Part shown: positions 8,498 through 13,872 of the stretch, in pieces
Layout: each line of letters opens with the position of its first letter
How positions within the stretch are numbered: position 1 is the first letter of the stretch
NCBI GenBank assembly: GCA_041648735.1
Contig: JBAZOO010000043.1
Coordinates: 1 to 21,443, forward strand
DNA length: 21,443 bases
Direction: 5' to 3'
Source of the DNA: JBAZOO01 sp041648735
Lineage (GTDB): Bacteria > Verrucomicrobiota > Lentisphaeria > Oligosphaerales > CAITYL01
Notes under the pieces: model-generated
What the model was told of the DNA's origin: nothing
Database searches by the model: none
The model's input: only the letters and a program-made list of their open reading frames with translations
Position numbers and translations under genes: made by a program

Positions 8498-9113
8498 GCC
8501 ATTCCGTCGCCGGCAGCACCAGCTTCACCTGCTGGCGCGCCGCCGAAAGCGTGCCTTTGCGTTCCGCCTCCTGGCCGCGGCAAGTGATCTTGAATGCCTT
8601 GCAGGTGTCAAGCTTGACCGCCTTCAGGAACGCCTCGGTCCGCACCAGCATCGAGACCATCCCCACCATTCTGCCGTCCTTGACCAGCGGGTAACGCAGC
8701 GCAATCAGCCGCGGCTGCAAGAGGTTGCCATGGCCGGGCTCGCTGAGCTGGGGGCCAGGCTTTTCCGCCATCACCTTGCGGAACGCATCCAGTTCCTTGA
8801 CCTTTTTCAGGCTGAACCCGACCGCCAGGAAATCACGCTTGAAGTAAACTTGCCGGATTTCCCAGTCGGCGTTGATCAGCGTGGCGCCGAACAGCCCGGC
8901 GACCGTTTCGATCTGGGGCTTCATCACCGTGCGGAAATTCCCCGCCGTCGGCCCCTGCGCGGCCGCCTTGCCCAAGCGCTGGAACAGGTCGCCGAAGTAG
9001 CTTTCGACCGCGCCCTGCATTTCAGCCTCAGCCGGCGCCGCCCGCAGGTCGCCGGCCACCACGGCGGCAACCACCGCCGCCAACACCCAAACCCACTGGA
9101 GTTTTGCCTTCAT
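8481..9113 (-). CDS. Exported protein with a Cache/PDC-like sensor domain
   Basis: A 210-residue protein with an N-terminal signal peptide (MKAKLQWVWVLAAVVAAVVA, probable cleavage near AAPA). The remainder resembles a single Cache/PDC-type extracytoplasmic domain: a long first helix (VESYFGDLFQRLGKAA), a segment with INADWEIRQVYFKRDFLAVGFS, and the strand pair LRYPLVKDGRMVGMVSMLVRT typical of PAS-like Cache cores. No transmembrane anchor or output domain follows, so it would be periplasmic. I chose the ATG at 9113, with AGGTG about six bases upstream and a signal peptide starting directly there; an ATG at 9146 is in frame but adds charged residues before the signal. It lies 43 bp downstream of the methyltransferase gene. 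Function is unknown and the Cache resemblance is by eye. Confidence 0.7.
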   Translation of the reverse strand: MKAKLQWVWVLAAVVAAVVAGDLRAAPAEAEMQGAVESYFGDLFQRLGKAAAQGPTAGNFRTVMKPQIETVAGLFGATLINADWEIRQVYFKRDFLAVGFSLKKVKELDAFRKVMAEKPGPQLSEPGHGNLLQPRLIALRYPLVKDGRMVGMVSMLVRTEAFLKAVKLDTCKAFKITCRGQEAERKGTLSAARQQVKLVLPATEWLIEYE

Positions 9114-9156
9114 CGCTTCACCTTTCCCGCGTGCGGCCGGCCGCAACGCATCTCCC

Positions 9157-9822
9157 TCACTTGACCGCTTGGAACACCGTCACATGCCCGGCGTGGTGCG
9201 CCACCCGCGTCACCTCCCGGAAAGGGATCTCCGCCAGCGCCCGGCGCAACTCGCCGCGGATGTTCTCGCGGATCTCCGCCTGCCGAAACAGCCAGTAGCC
9301 GGACCAGGCGCAGAGCCGCCCAAACCAGTTGCTGGGGACATCCACATCCACAATGACCAGCTTGCCGCCAGGCTTCAGCACCCGCCGCAGCTCCGCCAAC
9401 GAGCGGCGCTTCAAGTCGGCGGCGATGTGATGGAAAAAGAAGGTCGAGATTGCCGCGTCGAAGGACGCGTCCCCGTACGCCAGCGCCTCCGCCACGCCGA
9501 CGTCGAACCGCAGATGCGGCTGCCCCGCCGCGCGCCGGCGCGCCACCTGGATCATCTCCGGCGCCGCGTCGAGCCCCACCGCGCACGCGTCGGGTTCCGA
9601 CAGCCGCTGGGCAACCAGGCGGGTCAGCACGCCGGTGCCGCACCCCACGTCCAGCACCCGCTCGCCACCCCGCAGATCCAGCAGGCGGAACGCCAGCTTG
9701 CGGTAGCGCCCCTCCTGCCCCAGCATCATCACTGGCGCGAGAAGGTCGTACACGGCGGCCACGTGGCCAAGCGTGCGGCCGCGGGTCAGCGGCGCCCTTT
9801 CATTCCGCGGCAACGCCGGCAT
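9157..9822 (-). CDS. Class I SAM-dependent methyltransferase (UbiE/MenG-like)
   Basis: A 221-residue Rossmann-fold methyltransferase. Motif I is VLDVGCGTG at residues 56-64, followed by the acidic ligand in AVGLDAAPEMI, then FDAAISTFFFHHI, and the post-motif LRRVLKPGGKLVIVDVDVPS. The early stretch VAAVYDLLAPVMMLGQEGRYRK resembles quinone and lipid methyltransferases of the UbiE/MenG type, but the acceptor cannot be assigned. The ATG at 9822 has GGAGG nine bases upstream, so I prefer it to the longer frame. It overlaps the end of the polyprenyl-synthetase-like gene by 23 bp, implying translational coupling and possibly a shared isoprenoid-related role. Confidence 0.88.
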   Translation of the reverse strand: MPALPRNERAPLTRGRTLGHVAAVYDLLAPVMMLGQEGRYRKLAFRLLDLRGGERVLDVGCGTGVLTRLVAQRLSEPDACAVGLDAAPEMIQVARRRAAGQPHLRFDVGVAEALAYGDASFDAAISTFFFHHIAADLKRRSLAELRRVLKPGGKLVIVDVDVPSNWFGRLCAWSGYWLFRQAEIRENIRGELRRALAEIPFREVTRVAHHAGHVTVFQAVK

Positions 9823-10864
9823 CCACCAGATCCTCCAAATCCAACAGCTTGAACATCGCAAGCGCCAGCTCCGCGACCGGCGCGCCGGCGGCGATCACGC
9901 CCTCCTCCCGCAGGAGCGCACAGGCGTCGGCGAGCCGCCGGCAGCCCAGCCGGGCGGCCGGAAGGCTCACGGGGAGCACCTCGAAGTAGAGGCGATCCCC
10001 CACTTTGATCTCACGCCGCGACCAGGCGTCCAGGATCCCAGGCCGCTCCTGCGCCAGCACCGAGAGCACGTAGTTGTGCCGCCGCTCGACGAAATCCCGG
10101 GCGAGGTCGCGGACGTCGTCCAGGATCTGGCAGCCCCCGCCAAACCCCAGCAGCGCCCGTTTCAAGCGCGCGACGCGCCCAAGGTCCACTTCCGTTTCGA
10201 CAATGTCGCCGCCCATGAACGGGATGTTGAACAGCAGCCCCGTCTTCAGGACGTGGAGCGTGTCGAGCACATGCTCCGGCGCGGGGCGCACCGTGACGCC
10301 GCCCTCTTCGCTGCCCTCCTGCGCCGCGCTCGGCAGCAGGCAGCGCAACGATTCGTCGGCCAGCGCGGCCGCCTGGGGCGCGCTCACCGTCCCTGCCGCC
10401 ACCGCGCCGTCCAGAAGATGCCACAACACCCGGTCCGCCGCCATGATCGCAACCACCTCCCGCATCACCCGGGACGAGCCCGGCATGGCGAGCGGCAGCA
10501 CGCACTTCTCCTCGTCATCCAGCAAGTTGTCGGCGCTGGTGACCCAGATCCGGAACAAGTGGTTCAGCTTGCCGTACAGGAGCCGGCGCGGCGGGGGAAT
10601 GCCCAGCGCCAGATAGGTGGCTTGGAAGAGCGTCGAGAAGATGTTCCTTCCTGGCGTGAAGAAGGCGGCCGGGATCTCCCCCAGCCGGACCGCATACTCC
10701 GGCGCGGCGCCCGCCGGCGGCCGCACGACTTCGCCGGCCAGCGCATACACCGCCCGCAGGCAGGCCGCCTGCTCGGCAAAGGCCTGGGCCAAGAGCGGAT
10801 CCGCGCCCCAGCCGCCGAGCGGATCCGCCGCCGCCAACCGTGCCCTTGCCTTGTCGTCGCCCAT
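9800..10864 (-). CDS. Polyprenyl-synthetase-like (class I isoprenoid synthase fold) protein
   Basis: A 354-residue, mostly helical protein with two Asp-rich motifs in the right order for trans-prenyltransferases. The first is at residues 112-117 (DNLLDD, Asp112, Asp116, Asp117) and the second at 249-253 (DDVRD in FGGGCQILDDVRDLARD). The familiar first motif DDxxD is altered to D-N-L-L-D-D, and the GKxxRP-type substrate motif near the N-terminus is not obvious; YGKLNHLFRIW follows instead. It may be a divergent diphosphate synthase or a terpene-synthase-like enzyme. The start at 10864 has only a weak upstream purine run. A good sigma70-type promoter lies at 10925-10952. The coupled methyltransferase suggests a prenylated product. 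Confidence 0.75.
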   Translation of the reverse strand: MGDDKARARLAAADPLGGWGADPLLAQAFAEQAACLRAVYALAGEVVRPPAGAAPEYAVRLGEIPAAFFTPGRNIFSTLFQATYLALGIPPPRRLLYGKLNHLFRIWVTSADNLLDDEEKCVLPLAMPGSSRVMREVVAIMAADRVLWHLLDGAVAAGTVSAPQAAALADESLRCLLPSAAQEGSEEGGVTVRPAPEHVLDTLHVLKTGLLFNIPFMGGDIVETEVDLGRVARLKRALLGFGGGCQILDDVRDLARDFVERRHNYVLSVLAQERPGILDAWSRREIKVGDRLYFEVLPVSLPAARLGCRRLADACALLREEGVIAAGAPVAELALAMFKLLDLEDLVDAGVAAE

Positions 10865-10924
10865 CCGCCGTCACCCGCCCTTCCCGCCGTGCCTCGCCCG
10901 CCGCAAAAGCAATTCTATAATAGT

Positions 10925-10952
10925 ACTATACTTTCGCCTGGCCGCCTGTCAA
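10925..10952 (-). promoter_or_regulatory. Sigma70-type promoter for the polyprenyl-synthetase-like gene
   Basis: On the minus strand TTGACA (10947-10952) is followed after 16 bp by TATAGT (10925-10930), about 60 bp before the start codon. The -10 overlaps the 10-bp palindrome ATAGTACTAT at 10920-10929, a possible regulator site. Match to the -35 consensus is exact. Confidence 0.65.
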
Positions 10953-10995
10953 CCGGGTGGGTCCGGCGCGGGGCCATGGCATTTGTGTGGTAAGG

Positions 10996-11004
10996 TGCTA
11001 TATT
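10996..11004 (+). promoter_or_regulatory. Possible extended -10 promoter of the RRM gene
   Basis: TGC-TATATT is an extended -10 type element lying about 100 bp before the RRM protein start, with no clear -35. It would give a roughly 95-nt leader. The same GCTATATTA string occurs upstream of tetR (1884-1892). Assignment is tentative. Confidence 0.4.
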
Positions 11005-11106
11005 AATTGTTGCCATTTTACAGCCCGGAACAACGGCGCCTTTCCTGTGGCCCTGGGAAATAAAACGCAGGCCAGAGACCCCCAAGCGATCCATAGGAGA
11101 TCAACC

Positions 11107-11403
11107 ATGGCCAAGAAACTGTACGTCGGCAACCTCAGCTACGATGTCGCGAGCGCGAATTTGAAAGAGATGTTCGCGGCTTACGGCGCGGTCATCAGCG
11201 CGGATGTCATCATGGATCGGGAAACCGGCCGGAGCAAGGGCTTCGGGTTCGTTGAAATGAACTCGGATTCCGAGGCGGCCGCCGCGATTGCCGCCCTGAA
11301 CGGGCAGATGCAGAACGGCCGGGCGCTGACCGTGAACGAGGCGCGTCCCCGCGAGGAGCGTCCCCGCGGCGGCGGTTTCGGCGGCGGCAACCGCCGGTAT
11401 TGA
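11107..11403 (+). CDS. RRM-domain RNA-binding protein
   Basis: A 98-residue single-RRM protein of the small bacterial glycine-rich type. RNP-2 is LYVGNL at residues 5-10 and RNP-1 is KGFGFVEM at 44-51. The C-terminus is a short Arg/Gly tail (PRGGGFGGGNRRY). The ATG at 11107 has AGGAG seven bases upstream; the frame is open further left but without domain sequence. Such proteins in cyanobacteria and other bacteria bind single-stranded RNA and are often cold-induced; the long leader would be consistent with that, which is inference. The gene is transcribed alone and ends at a strong terminator. Confidence 0.95.
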   Translation: MAKKLYVGNLSYDVASANLKEMFAAYGAVISADVIMDRETGRSKGFGFVEMNSDSEAAAAIAALNGQMQNGRALTVNEARPREERPRGGGFGGGNRRY

Positions 11404-11408
11404 GAGTC

Positions 11409-11430
11409 ATCGCGGGTGACCACCCGTGAT
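11409..11430. repeat. Small near-perfect palindrome after the RRM gene
   Basis: ATCGCGGGTG at 11409-11418 faces CACCCGTGAT at 11421-11430, with one G-T type mismatch. It lies six bases past the RRM stop and just before the main terminator, so it may stabilise the 3' end of the transcript. Confidence 0.5.
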
Positions 11431-11442
11431 TTCGGAAAAAAG

Positions 11443-11474
11443 AGAGGCCACCTTGACGGGTGGCCTCTTTTTTT
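11443..11474 (+). terminator. Intrinsic terminator of the RRM gene
   Basis: AGAGGCCACC (11443-11452) pairs perfectly with GGTGGCCTCT (11459-11468) around a 6-nt loop, followed by seven T residues. An A-run just upstream of the stem means the structure could also terminate minus-strand transcription coming from the DUF190 gene. Confidence 0.93.
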
Positions 11475-11705
11475 GGGCGCTTCCGGCTTTGGGGTGGGTT
11501 GCCGGTCAAGTTTGGGCCGCGACGCGGCCAGGGTTGGTAGCCACGGGCGCGGGCGTCCGTGGCCTTGTGGCCGCAAAGGGCTTGGGGCCGCCGAAGTGGC
11601 CGCACCGTCCCCGGTGCGCCGCCGCCTTCCAGGCGCAGTCCTGAGCCACGGGGCCGCCGCGGTGGTGGCCGGCGCCCCCCGCCCGAGGGGTGCCAGGCGT
11701 GCGGG

Positions 11706-12092
11706 TCACGGCGCCGCCGGCACGCCGGGGGCGGGCTCAGCGTTCTCTTTCCCGTGGAGATACTTGATCACCTTGACATTCTCCACCGTCACCAAGCCGC
11801 CGCAGTGGGCCGATTCAAACAGGTCGTGGAGCACCGGGAGGAAGCGATTGATCTTCCCCTCCTCGTCGGCAATCTCGACAATGATTGGGAGATCCGTGGA
11901 GAGGTCCAGGATCCGCTCCGTGCGGATTCGGCTGGTGTGGCCAAAGCCCATGATCCCGCGCCACACGGTCGCCCCCGCCAACCCCAGCCGTTTGGCCTCA
12001 CGCACGATGGCTTCGTAAAGGGCCGTGTGTTTCACCCGGTCGGCTTCGCCAAAGAATATCCGCAGCAGTTTCGCCTCGGCCTTCAACTCCAT
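11706..12092 (-). CDS. DUF190 (PII-like) protein
   Basis: A 128-residue protein of the DUF190 family, recognised by EAKLLRIFFGEADRVKHTALYEAIV, read here as RIFFGEADR and HTALYEAIV, then GLAGATVWRGIMGFG, LSTDLPIIVEIADEEGKI and GGLVTVENVKVIKY. DUF190 proteins adopt a PII-like ferredoxin fold and commonly sit beside crcB fluoride channel genes. The exact role is not established. The ATG at 12092 has GGAGG six bases upstream and overlaps the end of crcB by 10 bp, so the pair is co-translated. The tail after YLHG is an unstructured Ala/Pro stretch. Confidence 0.9.
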   Translation of the reverse strand: MELKAEAKLLRIFFGEADRVKHTALYEAIVREAKRLGLAGATVWRGIMGFGHTSRIRTERILDLSTDLPIIVEIADEEGKINRFLPVLHDLFESAHCGGLVTVENVKVIKYLHGKENAEPAPGVPAAP

Positions 12093-12493
12093 GATCCACC
12101 TCCGATCTTGACAAGGATGCGTACGGCCAGGACACCGACAACGAAGGCGCCCATGGAGAGGAGGAAGGTCCCCGCCGCGTACCAGGACGCATGAAAATAC
12201 TCGCTGCCGCGGAGCATTTCGGCGGTTTCATAAATCATGGACGACAGGGTCGTGAAACCGCCGCAGAAGCCGGTGGCCAGGGCAAGCCTGAGCGCCGGCG
12301 GCAGCGTTTCACCCCGGGCTGACAGCCCGGTGATGATGCCGATGGCGAGGCACCCCAAGACGTTGGCGGCGAGGGTCCCCAGCGGCCACCCAATGGAAAA
12401 ACGTTGCCCGGCGATGCTCAGCCCATAGCGCGCGAGCGAGCCCGCGAATCCGCCCAGCCCCACCAGAAGCGACATGCCCCAGGCTTTAGTCAT
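12083..12493 (-). CDS. crcB: Fluoride ion channel CrcB/FluC
   Basis: A 136-residue, four-helix membrane protein. Family marks include GGFAGSLARYGLS (Arg22), the polar-track Asn44 in GTLAANVLGC, and GFCGGFTTLSSM in the third helix. CrcB dimers pass fluoride out of the cell and protect against its toxicity. In most family members the third-helix motif is TTFSTF, whose two Phe residues line the pore; here they are Leu83 and Met86. The ATG at 12493 has GAGG seven bases upstream. I see no fluoride riboswitch in the 121-bp gap upstream; only a small hairpin at 12513-12529. It is followed by the overlapping DUF190 gene. Confidence 0.93.
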   Translation of the reverse strand: MTKAWGMSLLVGLGGFAGSLARYGLSIAGQRFSIGWPLGTLAANVLGCLAIGIITGLSARGETLPPALRLALATGFCGGFTTLSSMIYETAEMLRGSEYFHASWYAAGTFLLSMGAFVVGVLAVRILVKIGGGSWS

Positions 12494-12512
12494 CCTTCAC
12501 CCTCAGTCCACC

Positions 12513-12529
12513 GTGCCGATGGGCGGCAC
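12513..12529. repeat. Small hairpin in the crcB leader
   Basis: GTGCCG (12513-12518) and CGGCAC (12524-12529) form a 6-bp stem with a 5-nt loop just upstream of the crcB ribosome binding site on the minus strand. It has no T-tract. It could affect crcB translation, but nothing else supports this. Confidence 0.4.
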
Positions 12530-12614
12530 CGCAGCTTGGGACGGGCGTGCCCCTCGCGCAAAAGGCGATCCCCCCGCGCGAGTTCCGCGGGTTCGGCTTC
12601 GCGGTTGGCGGCCG

Positions 12615-12908
12615 TCACGGTTTCGCATCCGGTTTCGCGCACTCGTCCTGGGCGGCTTTTTCATGCTCGGCCGCCGCTTTCTTCTTCCACTCCTCGATGT
12701 CCAGGTTCCCCAGGCATTCCGCGGCTTTCGCGCACCAGGCCAGGCAGACATTGCCGAGGTTGGGATTGAAGTTGACTTTCTTGCAGTTCGGACAGATGCG
12801 CTTGACATCGTCCTTCCAGAACTCGATCATGGCGCCGCACTCGCACTTGTGCTCCGCGATGTCCGTGATCTTCCAGTTGCTCGGATCCATGCCGGGACAC
12901 TTGGCCAT
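12615..12908 (-). CDS. Small Cys-rich metal-binding protein
   Basis: A 97-residue soluble protein with nine Cys: C4, C22, C24, C39, C42, C55, C59, C65 and C89. The central KCECGAMIEFWKDDVKRICPNC part looks like a zinc-ribbon knuckle pair (read as KCECG and CPNC), and the following NVCLAWCAKAAECLG forms a second Cys cluster. The start MAKCPG plus W12 matches, from memory, a small family from anaerobes that also occurs fused or adjacent to HD-domain hydrolases. It could bind zinc or an Fe-S cluster. The ATG at 12908 has GAGG six bases upstream. It lies 96 bp downstream of the DUF3786 gene, so it may be the last gene of the acs transcript. Function is unknown. Confidence 0.8.
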   Translation of the reverse strand: MAKCPGMDPSNWKITDIAEHKCECGAMIEFWKDDVKRICPNCKKVNFNPNLGNVCLAWCAKAAECLGNLDIEEWKKKAAAEHEKAAQDECAKPDAKP

Positions 12909-12937
12909 GGGTCACCTCGCCTTTCTTTCGGGAATGG

Positions 12938-12973
12938 GATCTATGAGACCTATGGGACCTATGGGACCTATGG
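12938..12973. repeat. Tandem GACCTATGG units
   Basis: Three exact 9-bp copies (12947-12973) follow one diverged copy, GATCTATGA (12938-12946). They lie in the leader of the Cys-rich gene, between it and DUF3786. This short tandem repeat type is intergenic and apparently non-coding. Confidence 0.85.
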
Positions 12974-12988
12974 CCACTTTGGCCCGGC

Positions 12989-13002
12989 GCGGCGGCCGCC
13001 GC
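12989..13002. repeat. GC-rich palindrome at the DUF3786 3' end
   Basis: GCGGCGGCCGCCGC is a perfect 14-bp palindrome three bases past the DUF3786 stop codon on the minus strand. On the plus strand it is followed by TTTT. It could form a small hairpin or cruciform. Confidence 0.5.
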
Positions 13003-13004
13003 TT

Positions 13005-13619
13005 TTATAACAATCCCAGACAGATGCGGCTGGCGAAGGCGGCGGCGTCATCGGCGCCGTAGGCCCGCTTCACCCCGGCGCTGAAAAGCAGGTCGCAGGC
13101 CGGCGGGAACTCGGCGTCGCCCAGACTATAGCGCAAGGCCAGGTAGAGGTTGCCGAGGCCGTGGATTTTCGCGCCGAAATCGCCAAGCGCAACCCGTTCC
13201 CAGTCAAAGCGCTGCGTGAGGCTATCCGCCAGTTTTTCCAGGTTGTCCCCGAGCCGCGCCGCCAGCGGCCGGGCCGTGCGCGCCAGGAACGGCTCCAGGT
13301 AGAACGCGCCGCCAGGCAGGTCACGGAAGGGGATCCAGTCCGCGATGCCGTCCGCGGGCGGCGGCACGGGCCGGCCGCAGCCCAGGTAGTGGAGGATCAT
13401 GATTTGGTCATTGAGGCTTGCGGGCTTGCCGGTCCGGCGGTTGAGCATCGTCCAGTCCGCCAGGCGCACCTCGAGGTCGGCGCCGAAGGCGCGCACCGCC
13501 AGCGCGCCGTCACGCAGCGCCGGCAGGCCCAGGCCCGGCAGCCGCGCCGGCCAGTCCACCCCCGCCAGCCGCGCCTGCGCCTGACGGAGCGCCTCTTCTT
13601 TTGCCGCCTGCATGGACAT
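13005..13619 (-). CDS. DUF3786-domain protein of the acs cluster
   Basis: A 204-residue protein matching DUF3786 by MILHYLGCG, DWIPFRDLPGGAFYLEPF, DWERVALGDFGAKIHGLGNL, read as separate short matches, and the closing FPPACDLLFSAG-YGADDAAAFAS. Related proteins occur in anaerobes with corrinoid proteins, and several carry an N-terminal Fe-S domain like that of AcsC; this one does not. I chose the ATG at 13619 because AGGAG lies eight bases upstream; a further 24 in-frame codons would translate hairpin sequence. It follows acsV after a repeat-filled 253-bp gap. Its position suggests a helper for corrinoid or Fe-S assembly of the acetyl-CoA synthase system, which is inference. Only two Cys lie in plausible ligand positions, so it is not an obvious cluster carrier. 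Confidence 0.82.
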   Translation of the reverse strand: MSMQAAKEEALRQAQARLAGVDWPARLPGLGLPALRDGALAVRAFGADLEVRLADWTMLNRRTGKPASLNDQIMILHYLGCGRPVPPPADGIADWIPFRDLPGGAFYLEPFLARTARPLAARLGDNLEKLADSLTQRFDWERVALGDFGAKIHGLGNLYLALRYSLGDAEFPPACDLLFSAGVKRAYGADDAAAFASRICLGLL

Positions 13620-13637
13620 TTCAGACACTCCTGAATC

Positions 13638-13662
13638 GGGGGATGGCTTCCTCCCATCCCCC
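13638..13662. repeat. GGGGGATGG hairpin, junction copy 2
   Basis: A 9-bp perfect stem (GGGGGATGG at 13638-13646, CCATCCCCC at 13654-13662) has a 7-nt loop. It is the same element as at 17377-17399 and starts the composite repeat between acsV and DUF3786. Confidence 0.85.
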
Positions 13663-13710
13663 GAGCCCCCTGAAGGGTGGCGCTTTGCCACTTTTCTCTT
13701 GGAGGAAAAT

Positions 13711-13792
13711 TGGAGTTGCGAAGTCCGCCGGCGGCCAACAATGCGTGGTTATTTCGGCACGGCTTCATCCGCCGGCGCACTTCGCAACTCCA
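13711..13792. repeat. 82-bp inverted-repeat element inside the acsV-DUF3786 junction repeat
   Basis: Two 24-bp arms (13711-13734 and 13769-13792) are complementary with one mismatch and enclose a 34-bp centre. The arms begin TGGAGTTGCGAAGT. Comparison with the junction at 17377-17499, which lacks this segment, indicates it was inserted into the composite repeat. There is no coding capacity and I see no clear target duplication. It is a MITE-like or REP-like element. Confidence 0.8.
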
Positions 13793-13810
13793 GGCTGTTC
13801 AAAAAGAAAC

Positions 13811-13865
13811 GTGGCAGTGCCACTCTCCAGAGGGGTTCGGGGAGAGGGGAGAACGCCCTCTCCCC
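13811..13865. repeat. acs junction repeat, copy A (55 bp)
   Basis: The unit has two hairpins: GTGGC-AGT-GCCAC at the left and a 10-bp stem GGGGAGAGGG/CCCTCTCCCC with a 7-nt loop at the right, joined by TCTCCAGAGGGGTTC. It ends eight bases before the acsV stop codon on the plus-strand scale, so it sits just after acsV in the transcript. Related copies are at 15287-15341 and 17446-17499. Confidence 0.9.
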
Positions 13866-13872
13866 GTTTTGT

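Noticed and set aside
11475..11705. Possible small gene or RNA between the RRM terminator and DUF190
   Set aside because: The 231-bp stretch is GC-rich, has only weak hairpins (for example 11671-11694 with one mismatch), no ribosome binding site with a sensible frame, and no promoter I can see.
12494..12614. Fluoride riboswitch upstream of crcB
   Set aside because: I looked for the conserved GATG-type 5' element and the CTGATG-type 3' element on the minus strand and found neither; only a small hairpin is present.
13711..13792. Insertion sequence at the 82-bp inverted repeat
   Set aside because: There is no transposase frame between or beside the arms and no evident target duplication; it is only a short palindromic element.
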